Positions 1 through 8,757 of a DNA stretch of 64,000 nt are shown one piece after another. The stretch lies in assembly GCA_003260025.2 (NCBI GenBank), contig QFZU02000071.1, forward strand, positions 45,168-109,167, written 5' to 3'. Positions within the stretch are counted from its first letter, which is position 1, and the number at the start of each line of letters is the position of its first letter. Made by a program: the position numbers and the translations under genes. Below the pieces are notes generated by a model, which was not told where the DNA came from, ran no database searches, and saw only the letters and a program-made list of their open reading frames with translations. The stretch is from Microbispora triticiradicis. GTDB lineage: Bacteria > Actinomycetota > Actinomycetes > Streptosporangiales > Streptosporangiaceae.

Positions 1-1792
1 GGTCGAAGATGGTGAGGGCCGGTGGGGCGGGGGCGGGAAGGGTGCGGAGCAGGAGGTCGGTCAGCGTACGGGCGAGGTGTTCGGTGGCGCTGCCGGTGGC
101 GAGGCGGAGGCCGGCGTCGGCCAGGCCCGCGCGCAGGCGCTGCTGGAGGTGAAGTGCCTGGGTGAGGGTCGCGTAGGCGGCGGCCGGGTCGGTGACGCGC
201 TGGGCGGTGCCGAGTTCGTAGAGCACGGTGAACGCCTCCGCGTTGAAGCCGCCACGTTGGAGCAGGTCCGCGGCCTCGCTCAGCATGGCGGCGGCCTCGG
301 TGGTCCGGCCGAGCAGCCACAGCCGCATCCCCGCCTCGGCCTGGGCGCCGGCCCGGCCGCCGGGCAGGTTGGACAGGATGATCCTCGGCGGGCGGGTGCC
401 CTCGTCCACTGTGACGGTGTGCCCTCGGGTACGGGCGTCCAGCACCTCCAGGGAGGCGAGGGTCAGGCGGTACTGGCGGGCGGGGAAGGTGGGCATGCCC
501 GCCGCTCGCTGCTCACGGTTGAGGACGTGGAAGTCCGTCCGGCCGATGACGTACAGGTGCCGGAGGGTCCGCATCGACGCGGCGCTTTCGAAGTCGCCGG
601 TCAGGGTGGCGTACTCGGCGGCCAGCAGGAGCAGCGAGCAGCGCACGTACGGCACCAGGTCAGGCCGGCCGAGATGCCGGTGCAGCTCCGCCAGGGCGTG
701 TTCCGGCACCACCGGCTGGGTTTCCTCGGCCCGGGCGCCGATGAGTTCCACGCACAGGTTGTTGGCGCTGAGGTTGTGCAGGTCGTGCTTGGTCCACAGC
801 TCACGGACCCTGCGCTGGCTCGCCAGCGCCCGTTCCCGCTGACCGAGGCTCCCTTCGAGGTGGGCGCGGAACCTGACGAGGTGGGCCTCGGCGAGGTCCA
901 GCTCACGCCGCTGGGCGGGCCCGGGGTCGGGTAGCGCGCGCGTCGCCTGCGCCAGCAGCTCCGACGCCGCGTCCAACCAGGCCTTGGCCGCCTGGCCCGG
1001 CCGTTTCTCGGCTTTCAGGAAGCGGGCCATCTCGGGATGCGGATCCTTGTCCTGGGCCGCGACCATGGCCTCGTCGCAGAGCGTGTGCACGAGGCCGAGA
1101 CCGGGGCATGTCTTCCCGCGTACGTCCTCCTCGATCCACAGTTCCGCCACCATGCGCCGGTAGGCGGGCGTGCCGCCGAAGTAGTGGTGTGCCTCGATCC
1201 TGCGGAAGCGCCAGAGTGGCGGGTGCTTGCTGACGAACAGATGATGGAGTTGGGCGAGGAATTCGAAGAACACCAGCCAGGCGGCGAACTCGGCGATCCC
1301 GCGGTCCCCTGAGCCGATCCCGACGAGAAACGCCGTCCACCCTTTGCGTACGGCGAACCATTCGAAGACGGCGTAGATCGACCCCAGTATCGGAACCCGG
1401 GTGACGGCGGCGACGACGGGCAGGTGACCGTGCCCGGCCAGGAACAGCGCCAGGACGATCTCGTACCTGCCGAGCGACGAGTGCCGGTGCCAGAAGTCGA
1501 CGATCGACGGCAGGAAGCCGGCCGCGTAGGCGTACCAGACGAAGACCAGGGCGTAGACGATGCCCGTGCCGTCGCTCAGCAGCTTGCGGGCCCGTTCCCG
1601 CGGACTCAGCACGCGCGCCGACCAGACGTCGAGCCGGATCATCAACCCGATCAGCACCGCCGGGCCGATCAGGAGCACGGCGGGGACGGCCGAGCCGCTG
1701 TCCGCCGCCTTGAACCCCAGAAGTACGGCAAGCCAGGCGAACCATGGGTAGATCACGAGCGGCAGGCGCAACAGACCCATGCGGGACATCAT
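1..1792 (-). CDS. Multi-pass membrane protein with helical cytosolic domain, partial (C-terminus outside window)
   Basis: An open frame runs from the ATG cluster at 1792/1789/1780 to the left edge without a stop, at least 593 codons. The first ~175 residues hold about five hydrophobic segments, for example LPLVIYPWFAWLAVLLGF and IVYALVFVWYAYAAGF. The rest is soluble and helical, rich in Ala/Leu/Arg, and resembles a degenerate TPR-like region. It starts 70 bp from the divergent membrane gene at 1863, so the pair probably shares a promoter region. The neighbouring CHAT gene suggests one functional locus. No family name can be given with confidence. Which of the three ATGs is used is unclear because none has a clear Shine-Dalgarno sequence. 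Confidence 0.75.
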   Translation of the reverse strand, partial: MMSRMGLLRLPLVIYPWFAWLAVLLGFKAADSGSAVPAVLLIGPAVLIGLMIRLDVWSARVLSPRERARKLLSDGTGIVYALVFVWYAYAAGFLPSIVDFWHRHSSLGRYEIVLALFLAGHGHLPVVAAVTRVPILGSIYAVFEWFAVRKGWTAFLVGIGSGDRGIAEFAAWLVFFEFLAQLHHLFVSKHPPLWRFRRIEAHHYFGGTPAYRRMVAELWIEEDVRGKTCPGLGLVHTLCDEAMVAAQDKDPHPEMARFLKAEKRPGQAAKAWLDAASELLAQATRALPDPGPAQRRELDLAEAHLVRFRAHLEGSLGQRERALASQRRVRELWTKHDLHNLSANNLCVELIGARAEETQPVVPEHALAELHRHLGRPDLVPYVRCSLLLLAAEYATLTGDFESAASMRTLRHLYVIGRTDFHVLNREQRAAGMPTFPARQYRLTLASLEVLDARTRGHTVTVDEGTRPPRIILSNLPGGRAGAQAEAGMRLWLLGRTTEAAAMLSEAADLLQRGGFNAEAFTVLYELGTAQRVTDPAAAYATLTQALHLQQRLRAGLADAGLRLATGSATEHLARTLTDLLLRTLPAPAPPALTIFD

Positions 1793-1862
1793 TGGGGAAT
1801 GCCGGGCGAGGTGTGGCGAATTTCGTCAACTGACTGTGGCCAGGCGCCTACCCGGTCAGACT

Positions 1863-3485
1863 GTGCGGGTGCTGTTGTCGCCGGGCCAGCTCGGCCTCGG
1901 AATCGCCGTGCTCGGATTCGCCTGCTACCGGGTGGAGCGGCGCATCCGGCTGCGCAGACGCGGTGACTGGCGGGCGGTGTTCGAGGAGATCGCCGAGGTC
2001 CCCGGCGGCCTCGACGCGCGGCGGGCCCTCCTGTCCCTGCTGCACACCTTCGCCGGGGCCGTGCTCGTCTCACTCCACCTGCCCGGCCCCGCCCTGGCCG
2101 TGTTCGGCCTGGCCATGGGGCTGGCGGGCTGGCCGGAGGCGGCGTGCGGCGCGGCCGTCGCCGTCGTGCTCCTGAGGCTTGGGTACGAGCCGCTGGTCTG
2201 GGCCGCCCTGCCCATGCTGGCGGGGTACGGGACACGCCTGGCGCACTTCCTGCCGGAGCGGTGGCGGCCTCCAGAGCGGCGGCTCGCCCAGATCTCCCGG
2301 TTCGGCCCGTTCATCCGGCCGCCGCTGCCGATCGACCGGTTCTGGTCCATCGCCATGATGCTCACGACCGTGGCGCCCATGGTGGCGTCCGCCGTTCAAA
2401 CCTGGTGGGACTGGGCGCTGCCGGCGTGCGCGTCGGCGCTCGCCGTGCAGATGGGCCTGCTCGACAGGGCGGTACGGCACGAGCACCGCGTGAGCATCCG
2501 GGTCCACCGGTTCGTCATGGCGTCCGGCAACGCGGTGGCGATGCTGGTGGCGGCGGGACCGGTGGGCGGCTGGTTCGCCGCGCGGTGGTCGGAGACCGGG
2601 TTCCTCACCGGCTGGCTCGGCGGCGCGCTGATCTGCGCGGTCGTGTTCGCGATCAGGTTCGTCTGGCCGGGGCGGCTGCGGGTGATGACCGCGCACTGGT
2701 TGTTCCCGTTCTGGGCGGTGGCGGTGTTCCACCCCACGCCCGGCGCGGTGGCCGCGCTGGCGCCGCTGCTGCTCGCCGAGACGTGCGTCGCGGCCCTCGC
2801 CGACCGCCCGATCGCCGCGAGGCTGACCGACCGTTACGCGGCTTTCATGATCCAGCTGAAGCCGGAGAACCGGATGAACGTGCTCGGCCCGTGGCTGTAC
2901 GACGGGTTCCTGCGCGAGCCCGGCACCGCCGACTTCGGGCTGGTCAGGCGGTACCTCGGCATGGCCGTACACGCCTCGCGCGGTGGGTTCGTCGCGGGTC
3001 AGAGCACGATCGCGAACAGGGATCCCGAGCTCAAGCAGCCGGTGGACGGCCTGCGCTGGATCGCTCTGGCCACGCAGGCGCTCTGGCTGGTGGACGAGGA
3101 GGTCACCCCGCGCGTCCCGGTGGACCTGCGGGAACCGCTGACCCGCGCCCGGTCGACGATCGAGGCCGAACTGGTTCTCACGAAGGCCCTCGTGCTGACC
3201 TTCGGCCTGGAGTGGAACGACGCGCTGCGCGAATGGCGCGAGGCCGCCGTCAGGTACCGGTCGCTCGGCCTGCGCGCCGAGGAGGCCGCGTGCCGTGCCG
3301 GTACGGCCGACGTGCTGGGCTGGCTGGGACGTGCCGAGGACGCCCTGCGCGAGCGGGCGCGCATCCCCTCCGACGCTCCCGAGCCCGGCTGGGCCCTGCT
3401 GGACGAAAGGGTACGCGACGGCCTCCGTGTGCTGTCAGCCGACCGGCAGGACCAGGCGGACCGGCCCCGCGTCGAGGCCGCGTGA
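1863..3485 (+). CDS. Large membrane protein with C-terminal helical domain, unknown function
   Basis: The frame is open from 1779, but that start would lie inside the divergent gene, so the GTG at 1863 (VRVLLSPGQLGLGIAV) is preferred; there is no clear ribosome site and the transcript may be leaderless. The 540 residues hold roughly eight hydrophobic segments up to about residue 330, then a soluble helical tail (for example LKPENRMNVLGPWLYDGFL) with a TPR-like repeat feel. The architecture resembles the divergent gene at the left edge, but I see no clear sequence match. The 3' end overlaps the convergent gene ending at 3435 by 51 bp. Function unknown; the setting suggests membrane sensing in the CHAT locus. 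Confidence 0.72.
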   Translation: MRVLLSPGQLGLGIAVLGFACYRVERRIRLRRRGDWRAVFEEIAEVPGGLDARRALLSLLHTFAGAVLVSLHLPGPALAVFGLAMGLAGWPEAACGAAVAVVLLRLGYEPLVWAALPMLAGYGTRLAHFLPERWRPPERRLAQISRFGPFIRPPLPIDRFWSIAMMLTTVAPMVASAVQTWWDWALPACASALAVQMGLLDRAVRHEHRVSIRVHRFVMASGNAVAMLVAAGPVGGWFAARWSETGFLTGWLGGALICAVVFAIRFVWPGRLRVMTAHWLFPFWAVAVFHPTPGAVAALAPLLLAETCVAALADRPIAARLTDRYAAFMIQLKPENRMNVLGPWLYDGFLREPGTADFGLVRRYLGMAVHASRGGFVAGQSTIANRDPELKQPVDGLRWIALATQALWLVDEEVTPRVPVDLREPLTRARSTIEAELVLTKALVLTFGLEWNDALREWREAAVRYRSLGLRAEEAACRAGTADVLGWLGRAEDALRERARIPSDAPEPGWALLDERVRDGLRVLSADRQDQADRPRVEAA

Positions 3486-4883
3486 CAACGCGTCGAGATC
3501 GGCGGCGGGCACGGCGACGACAAGGGTGTCCTTGTCCGGGACGTCCAGTGCGAGCAGGCCGCCGAACATCCCCTTCGCCGTACGGAGGCTCACCACCTGG
3601 CCACGCTGGACCCGTACGGCGGCGACCGGCACGGTCGTCGCGACCCTGCCCGTCAGGGCCGCACCCAGCGGAGGGCCGAGGTCGGACGGCGCCCCGCCCT
3701 TCGCCACCGGCGTCACCGTGTAGCGCCCGCTGAGCCGGCCCGCCCCCTCGCCCTCCAGGTCGGCCGGCACCAGAACGTGGAACGCCGGAAGGTCCCGCGT
3801 CGCGCGGATCTCCCCGTCGGGGCCCAGCGCCGGTGCCGTGGCGGCCGCGCCCACTCCGGCGAGCACGACCACGCCCGCGAGCGACGACCGGACCGGAAAC
3901 GCCCGTCCCGTACGGACCGGGGCGGCCGCTACGGGGAGGGCCTTCACAGGCGCCGGGTCGCCCGAGGTCACCAGCCTGGCCGGTTCGGGGGAAGGCGCAG
4001 AAGACGCCGGATAGCGGAGGGCCGGGATCCGGTCGTAGTCGGGGGCGCCCCGATACCAGAGCTTGCCGAGTTGTTCCCATTGGGCGCGTTCCTGGGCGGG
4101 GCTTTCCGGCAGGCGCAGCCGCATCGCCTCAAGCAGCAGGAACCGGTGCACGTCGAACGCCGAGCGGATCAGCTGGGCGTACGGCCGGGCGGCCCGGACG
4201 GCCCCGCGGTAGCCGAGGATCGCGACGAGAGCCCCGCCCCACACGCAGCACACGGCCCCGGCGCCCGGCAGGACCAGCACGGCGAGTGTCCCGCCCACGA
4301 CGGCGAAGGCTCCCCCCAGGAAGCTGATCATCACCGCCGTCTCCATGGCCGCGGCGGCCTGGGCGAACGACGCGAGGAACGGGTCCGGCAGGACGGTGTA
4401 GAGCCGGGGCCAGACGGTCGTCGCGTCCATCCCGTACCGGTCGCCGTGTTCCTCGGCGGCACGCAGCACGTTGCCGAGCCGGGTCGGCAGGGTCCGCTGT
4501 GCCGTACGCGGATATCCGAGGAAGAGGTCGGCGTCGGCCGCGCGCCGCACGCTCTGCGCGGCGAGATGCCGGGCCAGCAGCGCCCTCCGCAGCGGACGGA
4601 GCAGGGGCGAATCCGGCCAGTGGCCTTCGTACCAGCGGACCAGGCCCGGGCGGGCGACCGCGAGAAGTTGCCCGGCGAGTACGGTGACCAGCACCGCTCC
4701 GAGCACGAGCAGGATCCGGGTCTCCCCGGCGAGGCCGTTCCACCAGGTCAGCGTCCTCCCCCAGCCCGTCCCCGACACGGCCACCGTGACCAGCGCCGCG
4801 AGGAACGCCGTCAGCGGCATCCAGACCGAGGTGAGCTGCCGCCGGTCGAGGAAGGCGACGGCGCCGTCGAACAGCCCGCTCAC
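3435..4883 (-). CDS. Membrane protein with C-terminal SAF-like domain
   Basis: 482 residues with a GTG start three bases after the stop of the upstream CBS-like gene, so translation is probably coupled. Two N-terminal hydrophobic helices (around residues 20-35 and 55-75) and another hydrophobic stretch at ~180-235 (ISFLGGAFAVVGGTLAVLVL) mark a membrane protein. The tail from ~370 has the SAF-like phrase IRATRDLPAFHVLVPADLEG and a second similar unit (VQRGQVVSLRTAKG); SAF domains are beta-clip folds seen in pilus and antifreeze-like proteins. The 3' end overlaps the plus-strand gene. It lies in an apparent operon with the CBS-like and CHAT genes. The biological role is unknown. Confidence 0.72.
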   Translation of the reverse strand: MSGLFDGAVAFLDRRQLTSVWMPLTAFLAALVTVAVSGTGWGRTLTWWNGLAGETRILLVLGAVLVTVLAGQLLAVARPGLVRWYEGHWPDSPLLRPLRRALLARHLAAQSVRRAADADLFLGYPRTAQRTLPTRLGNVLRAAEEHGDRYGMDATTVWPRLYTVLPDPFLASFAQAAAAMETAVMISFLGGAFAVVGGTLAVLVLPGAGAVCCVWGGALVAILGYRGAVRAARPYAQLIRSAFDVHRFLLLEAMRLRLPESPAQERAQWEQLGKLWYRGAPDYDRIPALRYPASSAPSPEPARLVTSGDPAPVKALPVAAAPVRTGRAFPVRSSLAGVVVLAGVGAAATAPALGPDGEIRATRDLPAFHVLVPADLEGEGAGRLSGRYTVTPVAKGGAPSDLGPPLGAALTGRVATTVPVAAVRVQRGQVVSLRTAKGMFGGLLALDVPDKDTLVVAVPAADLDALSRGLDAGPVRLVLPVG

Positions 4884-4886
4884 CCG

Positions 4887-5390
4887 TCATTCCGTCCCGG
4901 AGTCGACGAGCCGATGCCCCTGGCCGCCGGGGCACGGAATCTCGGCTATCGGGTACTCGTCCACTTCCGCCACGGTTCCGCAGACCTGGCACCTGACCCT
5001 GACCAGCCCTATCCGCGCCTCGGGCGTGCCGTACAGCTCCCAGTCGCCGTCCAGGACGGTGCCGATGGCGTCCCCGTCCTCCTCCAGGGCCCTGCGCAGT
5101 TCCGTCCTGATCAGCGCGGCGTCCAGCAGCCCGATCAGGCGCCCGTCCTCGACGACGAGCACGGCCGGCAGACCGTTGTTGATGAGTTCGAGTACGCCGG
5201 GTAGCGCCGAGAGCCCGCTCACCGGCGCGTCCGGGCCGATCTCCACCGCGAGCCCGCGTCCGGCCGGTCCCACCACCCAGCGGGGCCGTCCCGTGTCGTC
5301 GAGCACGACGAGCGTGCCGTCGGCACGATCGGGCGCCTCCTCCACCGTGATCGTGTAGCCGGTGGCCATGAGCTCAGCCGCCGTCCGCAT
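4887..5390 (-). CDS. CBS-like domain protein with C-terminal zinc-ribbon-like tail
   Basis: 167 residues. The start at 5390 is fixed by an AAGGAG ribosome site five bases upstream; the frame is open further up but without such support. The body resembles a pair of CBS units: TLVVLDDTGRPRWVVGPAGR in the first and PAVLVVEDGRLIGLLDAALI in the second. These modules usually bind adenosyl nucleotides or act as dimer platforms. The tail has CQVC followed by CPGGQGH, a likely metal-binding knuckle. The gene starts 11 bp after the CHAT protease gene and is followed after 3 bp by the SAF-like membrane protein, so the three genes look co-transcribed. A nucleotide-sensing role in the CHAT system is inference. 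Confidence 0.7.
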   Translation of the reverse strand: MRTAAELMATGYTITVEEAPDRADGTLVVLDDTGRPRWVVGPAGRGLAVEIGPDAPVSGLSALPGVLELINNGLPAVLVVEDGRLIGLLDAALIRTELRRALEEDGDAIGTVLDGDWELYGTPEARIGLVRVRCQVCGTVAEVDEYPIAEIPCPGGQGHRLVDSGTE

Positions 5391-5401
5391 GCCGCTCCTT
5401 C

Positions 5402-6625
5402 CTAGTACCAGTCGCCGATGAGCACGAAAGCCGCCCAATAGTACGGATGCGCGTAGACGGCGCGGCCCAGATTCGGTGGTTCCGAGCCCGCGTGCAGCAA
5501 CGCCCACTGCCTGATCGTCTGAGCACTTCTCCGTACGGCGGGCTCACCGACCGTTTCGAGAGCCGCGTCGCAGGCCGCGACCGCCCTGCCGAAGTCGGCG
5601 GCCATCAGCCGGATCCGGGCCTCGGCGATCAGGAGCCGGGCCGCGGCCGGAGCCGGCAGCAGCGGCGCGACCGATTCGAGATAGGCCAGCACGTCCCCCG
5701 CGGTCGTCACACGCAGCCGTTCCTGGGCGGCACGGAGCGCGTCGATGGCGCGCTCGCCCGCGACCAGCCGCTCGTAGAAATGCCGGAAGAGCATCGTGGT
5801 CGCCAGCTCGTCGACCGTCCACAGGCTGACCAGCACGGCGGGCGCGCCCGCGTGCAGCACCGAGCGGACCAGGCCGAGCAGTTCGTCGCCAGGCCGGGCC
5901 GCGGCGACGCCGGTCCGGCATGCGGCCAGCACAACCAGCGTCCTGGACAGTTTGAGCCTGAGAAACCGCTCGGCGGTGAACAGGCCGTCGGCGAGTACGA
6001 CGCCCGAACGCATCGGAGCCGCCGCGTCGAACACACCGTGCGCGCACACATGCAGGATGTCGGCCGAGCCGACCCTGCGAACCAGTTCACCGCTGACCGC
6101 GCTCTCACCGGCAAGGGTCTCGGTCTTGAACAGGCCGGTGAGCAGCTCCGCCTGGGCGGGCCCCAACATCAGCTCGGCCCCTCCCGGGGGGTCGGCGACG
6201 ACGAGTGCCCGCTGCCGGCGGCCACCCCTGTTGCCCCGGCAGTACCGCAACACCGACGCGCTCGGCGCATAGGCGACGGAGTGCCCTGCCAGCTCAGAGC
6301 CGACAGCGTGCAGCGGAACCCGGTGCAGCGCGTCATGCGGAATCAGCCACACCCGGTCACCCGGCCCCAGCCGGTTGGCGACCGGTTCGACCAGATCGGT
6401 GAGGAGCGGATCCGCCAGCAGCTCCGTCACCCGGCCCAGCGCCTCCGGCCGCCGGGGCGCCGACTCCAGCATCCCCGTCAGCTCGGCCACGTGCGCCCGT
6501 ACGTCGCGCAGCGTGTGCGGCACCGCCACCAGCTCGGGCTCCGGATCGTCCGGATTGGCGATCATGATGACCGTTTGGCTCTCGGTCAGGAAGTACTCCG
6601 CCAGAAGCATCCGGCCCTCGGTCAC
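5402..6625 (-). CDS. CHAT domain protein (caspase-like peptidase)
   Basis: 407 residues, GTG start with GGGAG seven bases upstream. The N-terminal half carries the usual CHAT lead-in (VWLIPHDALHRVPLHAV). The caspase-type dyad is visible as His in ILHVCAHGVFD and Cys in LVVLAACRTG, followed by the family's SLWTVDELAT strand. CHAT domains are clan CD proteases of the caspase/separase type and are found in bacterial conflict and programmed-death systems. About 130 residues after the CHAT core are helical with TPR-like pattern. It is the first gene of the minus-strand run CHAT, CBS-like, SAF-like. The catalytic residues look intact. The substrate is unknown; the adjacent membrane proteins are candidates. 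Confidence 0.85.
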   Translation of the reverse strand: MTEGRMLLAEYFLTESQTVIMIANPDDPEPELVAVPHTLRDVRAHVAELTGMLESAPRRPEALGRVTELLADPLLTDLVEPVANRLGPGDRVWLIPHDALHRVPLHAVGSELAGHSVAYAPSASVLRYCRGNRGGRRQRALVVADPPGGAELMLGPAQAELLTGLFKTETLAGESAVSGELVRRVGSADILHVCAHGVFDAAAPMRSGVVLADGLFTAERFLRLKLSRTLVVLAACRTGVAAARPGDELLGLVRSVLHAGAPAVLVSLWTVDELATTMLFRHFYERLVAGERAIDALRAAQERLRVTTAGDVLAYLESVAPLLPAPAAARLLIAEARIRLMAADFGRAVAACDAALETVGEPAVRRSAQTIRQWALLHAGSEPPNLGRAVYAHPYYWAAFVLIGDWY

Positions 6626-6774
6626 GCGCGTTCTCCCGGCTTGACGGAACGTACATCCTCATCTGCGGAGCCTTTCCATCATTCCGGCCCATGGTCCGCG
6701 ATGAAGGCATTTCCACCACTCCGCCGGTGAGTACGACCGCCTGTCACGGGCCTGCACGTCACCACCGCGCAGGG

Positions 6775-7326
6775 TCAGCGCGCCTGTGGGGTGCCGACGC
6801 CTCGCAGCAGCGTGTCGACCACGACGTCGGCGGCCTGCGCGGCGCTCAACTCGGACAGCTCCTCGGCGGCCTGCTCCAGCAGCGGCGGCAGGACCGCGGC
6901 CACCCAGCCGGGCGGCAGGTCGGAGCGCAGCAGGCCCTCGTCGGCGGCGCGCCGCAGGAAGGCGTCGACCTCGTCGATCAGGCGGCGGCGGCGCTCGCGA
7001 ATCGTCACGTCGCGAAGCATGCGGCTCGTTTCCACGGGCCACTTGCGGTTGGCGGCGATGATGCCCTCGACGTAGCGATGCAGTGCGACCGCGACCGGGG
7101 CCTCGCGTAGCCTGGCGGCCTCGATGGCCTTCTCGACCGCGTCGTAGCGTGCCCCGTAGACGGCGGCCATGAGGTCCTCACGGGAGGCGAAGCGGCGGTA
7201 GACGGTACGGCGGTCCACTCCTGCCGCAGCGGCGATGGCGGCGATGGTCGCCGACGGGTCGTCGGCGAGCATGCGGGCGCCCGTGCTCAGGACCCGTTCC
7301 AGGTTACGTGTCGCGTCTACTCTCAC
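6775..7326 (-). CDS. TetR family transcriptional regulator
   Basis: 183 residues. The N-terminal helix-turn-helix reads ATIAAIAAAAGVDRRTVYRRF, the classic TetR recognition region, followed by a helical ligand domain. The GTG start at 7326 directly abuts an operator-like inverted repeat (7331-7358), so autoregulation is likely. A second copy of the same element sits before the divergent SDR gene. No Shine-Dalgarno is obvious. It probably represses itself and the short-chain dehydrogenase; the ligand is unknown. Confidence 0.88.
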   Translation of the reverse strand: MRVDATRNLERVLSTGARMLADDPSATIAAIAAAAGVDRRTVYRRFASREDLMAAVYGARYDAVEKAIEAARLREAPVAVALHRYVEGIIAANRKWPVETSRMLRDVTIRERRRRLIDEVDAFLRRAADEGLLRSDLPPGWVAAVLPPLLEQAAEELSELSAAQAADVVVDTLLRGVGTPQAR

Positions 7327-7330
7327 CCGC

Positions 7331-7358
7331 CTAAGTGTTACACCTGTGAGGCACTTAG
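7331..7358. promoter_or_regulatory. TetR-type operator 1 (inverted repeat CTAAGTG...CACTTAG)
   Basis: Seven-base arms CTAAGTG (7331-7337) and CACTTAG (7352-7358) flank 14 bases. The element lies five bases upstream of the tetR GTG start. The same arms and several spacer positions recur at 7469-7496 in front of the SDR gene. Two matched copies in one divergent intergenic region are strong circumstantial evidence for binding by the adjacent TetR protein. Confidence 0.72.
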
Positions 7359-7468
7359 AGTGCCGGACCGCGCAGCCGTGCGCCAGGTCGTCTTCACCGG
7401 CCCGGGGTCAGCGGCCTCTCTGAAGCACATGAAGAGGTTCCTGCCCCATCGACGCGGACATTGCTCCA

Positions 7469-7496
7469 ATAAGTGCTACATTGATGAGACACTTAG
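7469..7496. promoter_or_regulatory. TetR-type operator 2 (inverted repeat TAAGTG...CACTTA)
   Basis: TAAGTG (7470-7475) and CACTTA (7490-7495) again flank 14 bases, and the spacer also shares TACA and ATGAG-like positions with operator 1. It ends 22 bases before the SDR start codon, placing it over the likely promoter or transcription start, as expected for repression. Confidence 0.7.
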
Positions 7497-7518
7497 ATCG
7501 ACCGCGGAGGAAACACCC

Positions 7519-8361
7519 ATGGCCAGGACATGGCTCATCACCGGCGCGTCACGCGGCCTCGGACGTCGCCTCACCGAGGCCGTCCTCGAAGCAGGCGACC
7601 AGGTCATCGCCACCGCGCGCAGCCCCAAGCAACTCGACGACCTGGTGGCCCGCCACGGCGACCGGATACGCGCGGTCGCACTCGACGTCACCGACGCCGC
7701 CGCGGCCTCCCGGGCGGTCAAGGAGGCCACCGACACCTTCGGCAGCCTCGACGTGGTGGTCAACAACGCCGGTTACGGCAACAGCGCGCCGATCGAAGAG
7801 ATGGACGAAAACGACTTCCGCGCCCAGATCGAGACCAACCTCTTCGGCGTCGTGAACGTCACAAGGGCCGCCCTGCCCGTCCTGCGCACCCAGCGATCAG
7901 GAGTCTTCGTACAGTTCTCCTCCATCGGAGGACGCGTCGGCGGCACCCCCGGAATGGGCGCCTACCAGACCGCGAAGTTCGCCGTGGAAGGCTTCTCCGA
8001 AGTCCTCGCCAGCGAGGTCGCGCCCTTCGGCATCAAGGTCATCATCATCGAGCCGGGTGCGTTCCGCACCGACTGGCAAGGCTCCTCCATGGAGATCCAC
8101 CCCGTCGGGCCCGAGTACGAGCAGACCGTGGGCGCCATCCACCGCTACCGACGCGACACCGACGGCACCCAGCCCGGCGACCCGGCGCGCGCCGCCAGGA
8201 TCATCATCGATGTCGTCCGCGACGACGACCCACCCCGACGGCTCCTCCTCGGCAGCGACGCCCTCGCCTCCGCCCGGAAAGCCGCCGAGATCCGCGCCGC
8301 GGAGACCGAGAAATGGGCCGACGTGAGCCGTTCGGCCGACTACCCCGCCGACGAACGCTAG
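7519..8361 (+). CDS. Short-chain dehydrogenase/reductase (SDR)
   Basis: 280 residues. The ATG at 7519 is chosen because GGAGG lies 8 bases upstream and the protein then opens with the SDR cofactor motif (WLITGASRGLG). Other classical SDR marks are NNAG (VVVNNAGYGNSAP), the catalytic Ser in VQFSSIGGRVGG and the Tyr-x-x-x-Lys pair in GAYQTAKFAVEG. The cofactor is probably NADP(H). It is divergent from, and probably repressed by, the TetR regulator. The overall pattern resembles oxidoreductases such as those named after DltE or YusZ; the substrate cannot be deduced. Confidence 0.9.
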   Translation: MARTWLITGASRGLGRRLTEAVLEAGDQVIATARSPKQLDDLVARHGDRIRAVALDVTDAAAASRAVKEATDTFGSLDVVVNNAGYGNSAPIEEMDENDFRAQIETNLFGVVNVTRAALPVLRTQRSGVFVQFSSIGGRVGGTPGMGAYQTAKFAVEGFSEVLASEVAPFGIKVIIIEPGAFRTDWQGSSMEIHPVGPEYEQTVGAIHRYRRDTDGTQPGDPARAARIIIDVVRDDDPPRRLLLGSDALASARKAAEIRAAETEKWADVSRSADYPADER

Positions 8362-8391
8362 CCATCACGAGCAGCCCCGATGGACATCAGG

Positions 8392-8423
8392 GAAGGCGAG
8401 AACCAGATGCGGCTCCCGCCTTC
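8392..8423. terminator. Possible bidirectional terminator hairpin
   Basis: GAAGGCG (8392-8398) and CGCCTTC (8417-8423) form a seven-pair stem with an 18-base loop, between the convergent SDR and cupin genes. There is only a weak T-rich stretch after it, so support is modest. Confidence 0.4.
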
Positions 8424-8430
8424 TTCACCT

Positions 8431-8757
8431 TCAGCGTGCGGTGGTGAACAGGAAGGCGCAGTCCTGCACGGCCTCCACGCGGTGGCGGCGTTCGGGCATG
8501 ACCAGCAGGTCGCCGGGCAGCCCGTCCCACGAGTCGGGCCCGGCGACAAGCCGCACTCGCCCGTGCAGCACGTGCATCGTGACCTCACCGGGATGCTCGT
8601 GTTCGTGCATGTGCTCGCCCTGCCGCAAGGCCATGACGGTCTGCCGCAACGAACGATCGTGCCCACCGTGCACGGTGGTGGCGCTGCGACCGCTGTGCGC
8701 CTCACGGGCGAGTTCGAGCAGGTTGCGGACGAGCGCGGTCAGCGAAACCTTGGTCAT
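8431..8757 (-). CDS. Small cupin domain protein
   Basis: 108 residues forming a single conserved beta-barrel. The metal-binding pattern is visible as GEHMHEHEHPGEVTMHVL followed by PGDLLVMPERRHRVEAV, with His/Glu ligands in cupin motif 1 and a His in motif 2. Its ATG overlaps the stop of the upstream cupin gene (ATGA at 8754-8757), indicating coupled translation. The reaction is unknown; such small cupins are often metal-dependent dioxygenases or stress-response proteins. Confidence 0.8.
   Translation of the reverse strand: MTKVSLTALVRNLLELAREAHSGRSATTVHGGHDRSLRQTVMALRQGEHMHEHEHPGEVTMHVLHGRVRLVAGPDSWDGLPGDLLVMPERRHRVEAVQDCAFLFTTAR

Noticed and set aside
77..934. Plus-strand gene near the left edge
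   Set aside because: The Gly/Gln/His-rich translation is the antisense of the membrane protein running from 1792 to the left edge, which has sensible hydrophobic helices and codon use.
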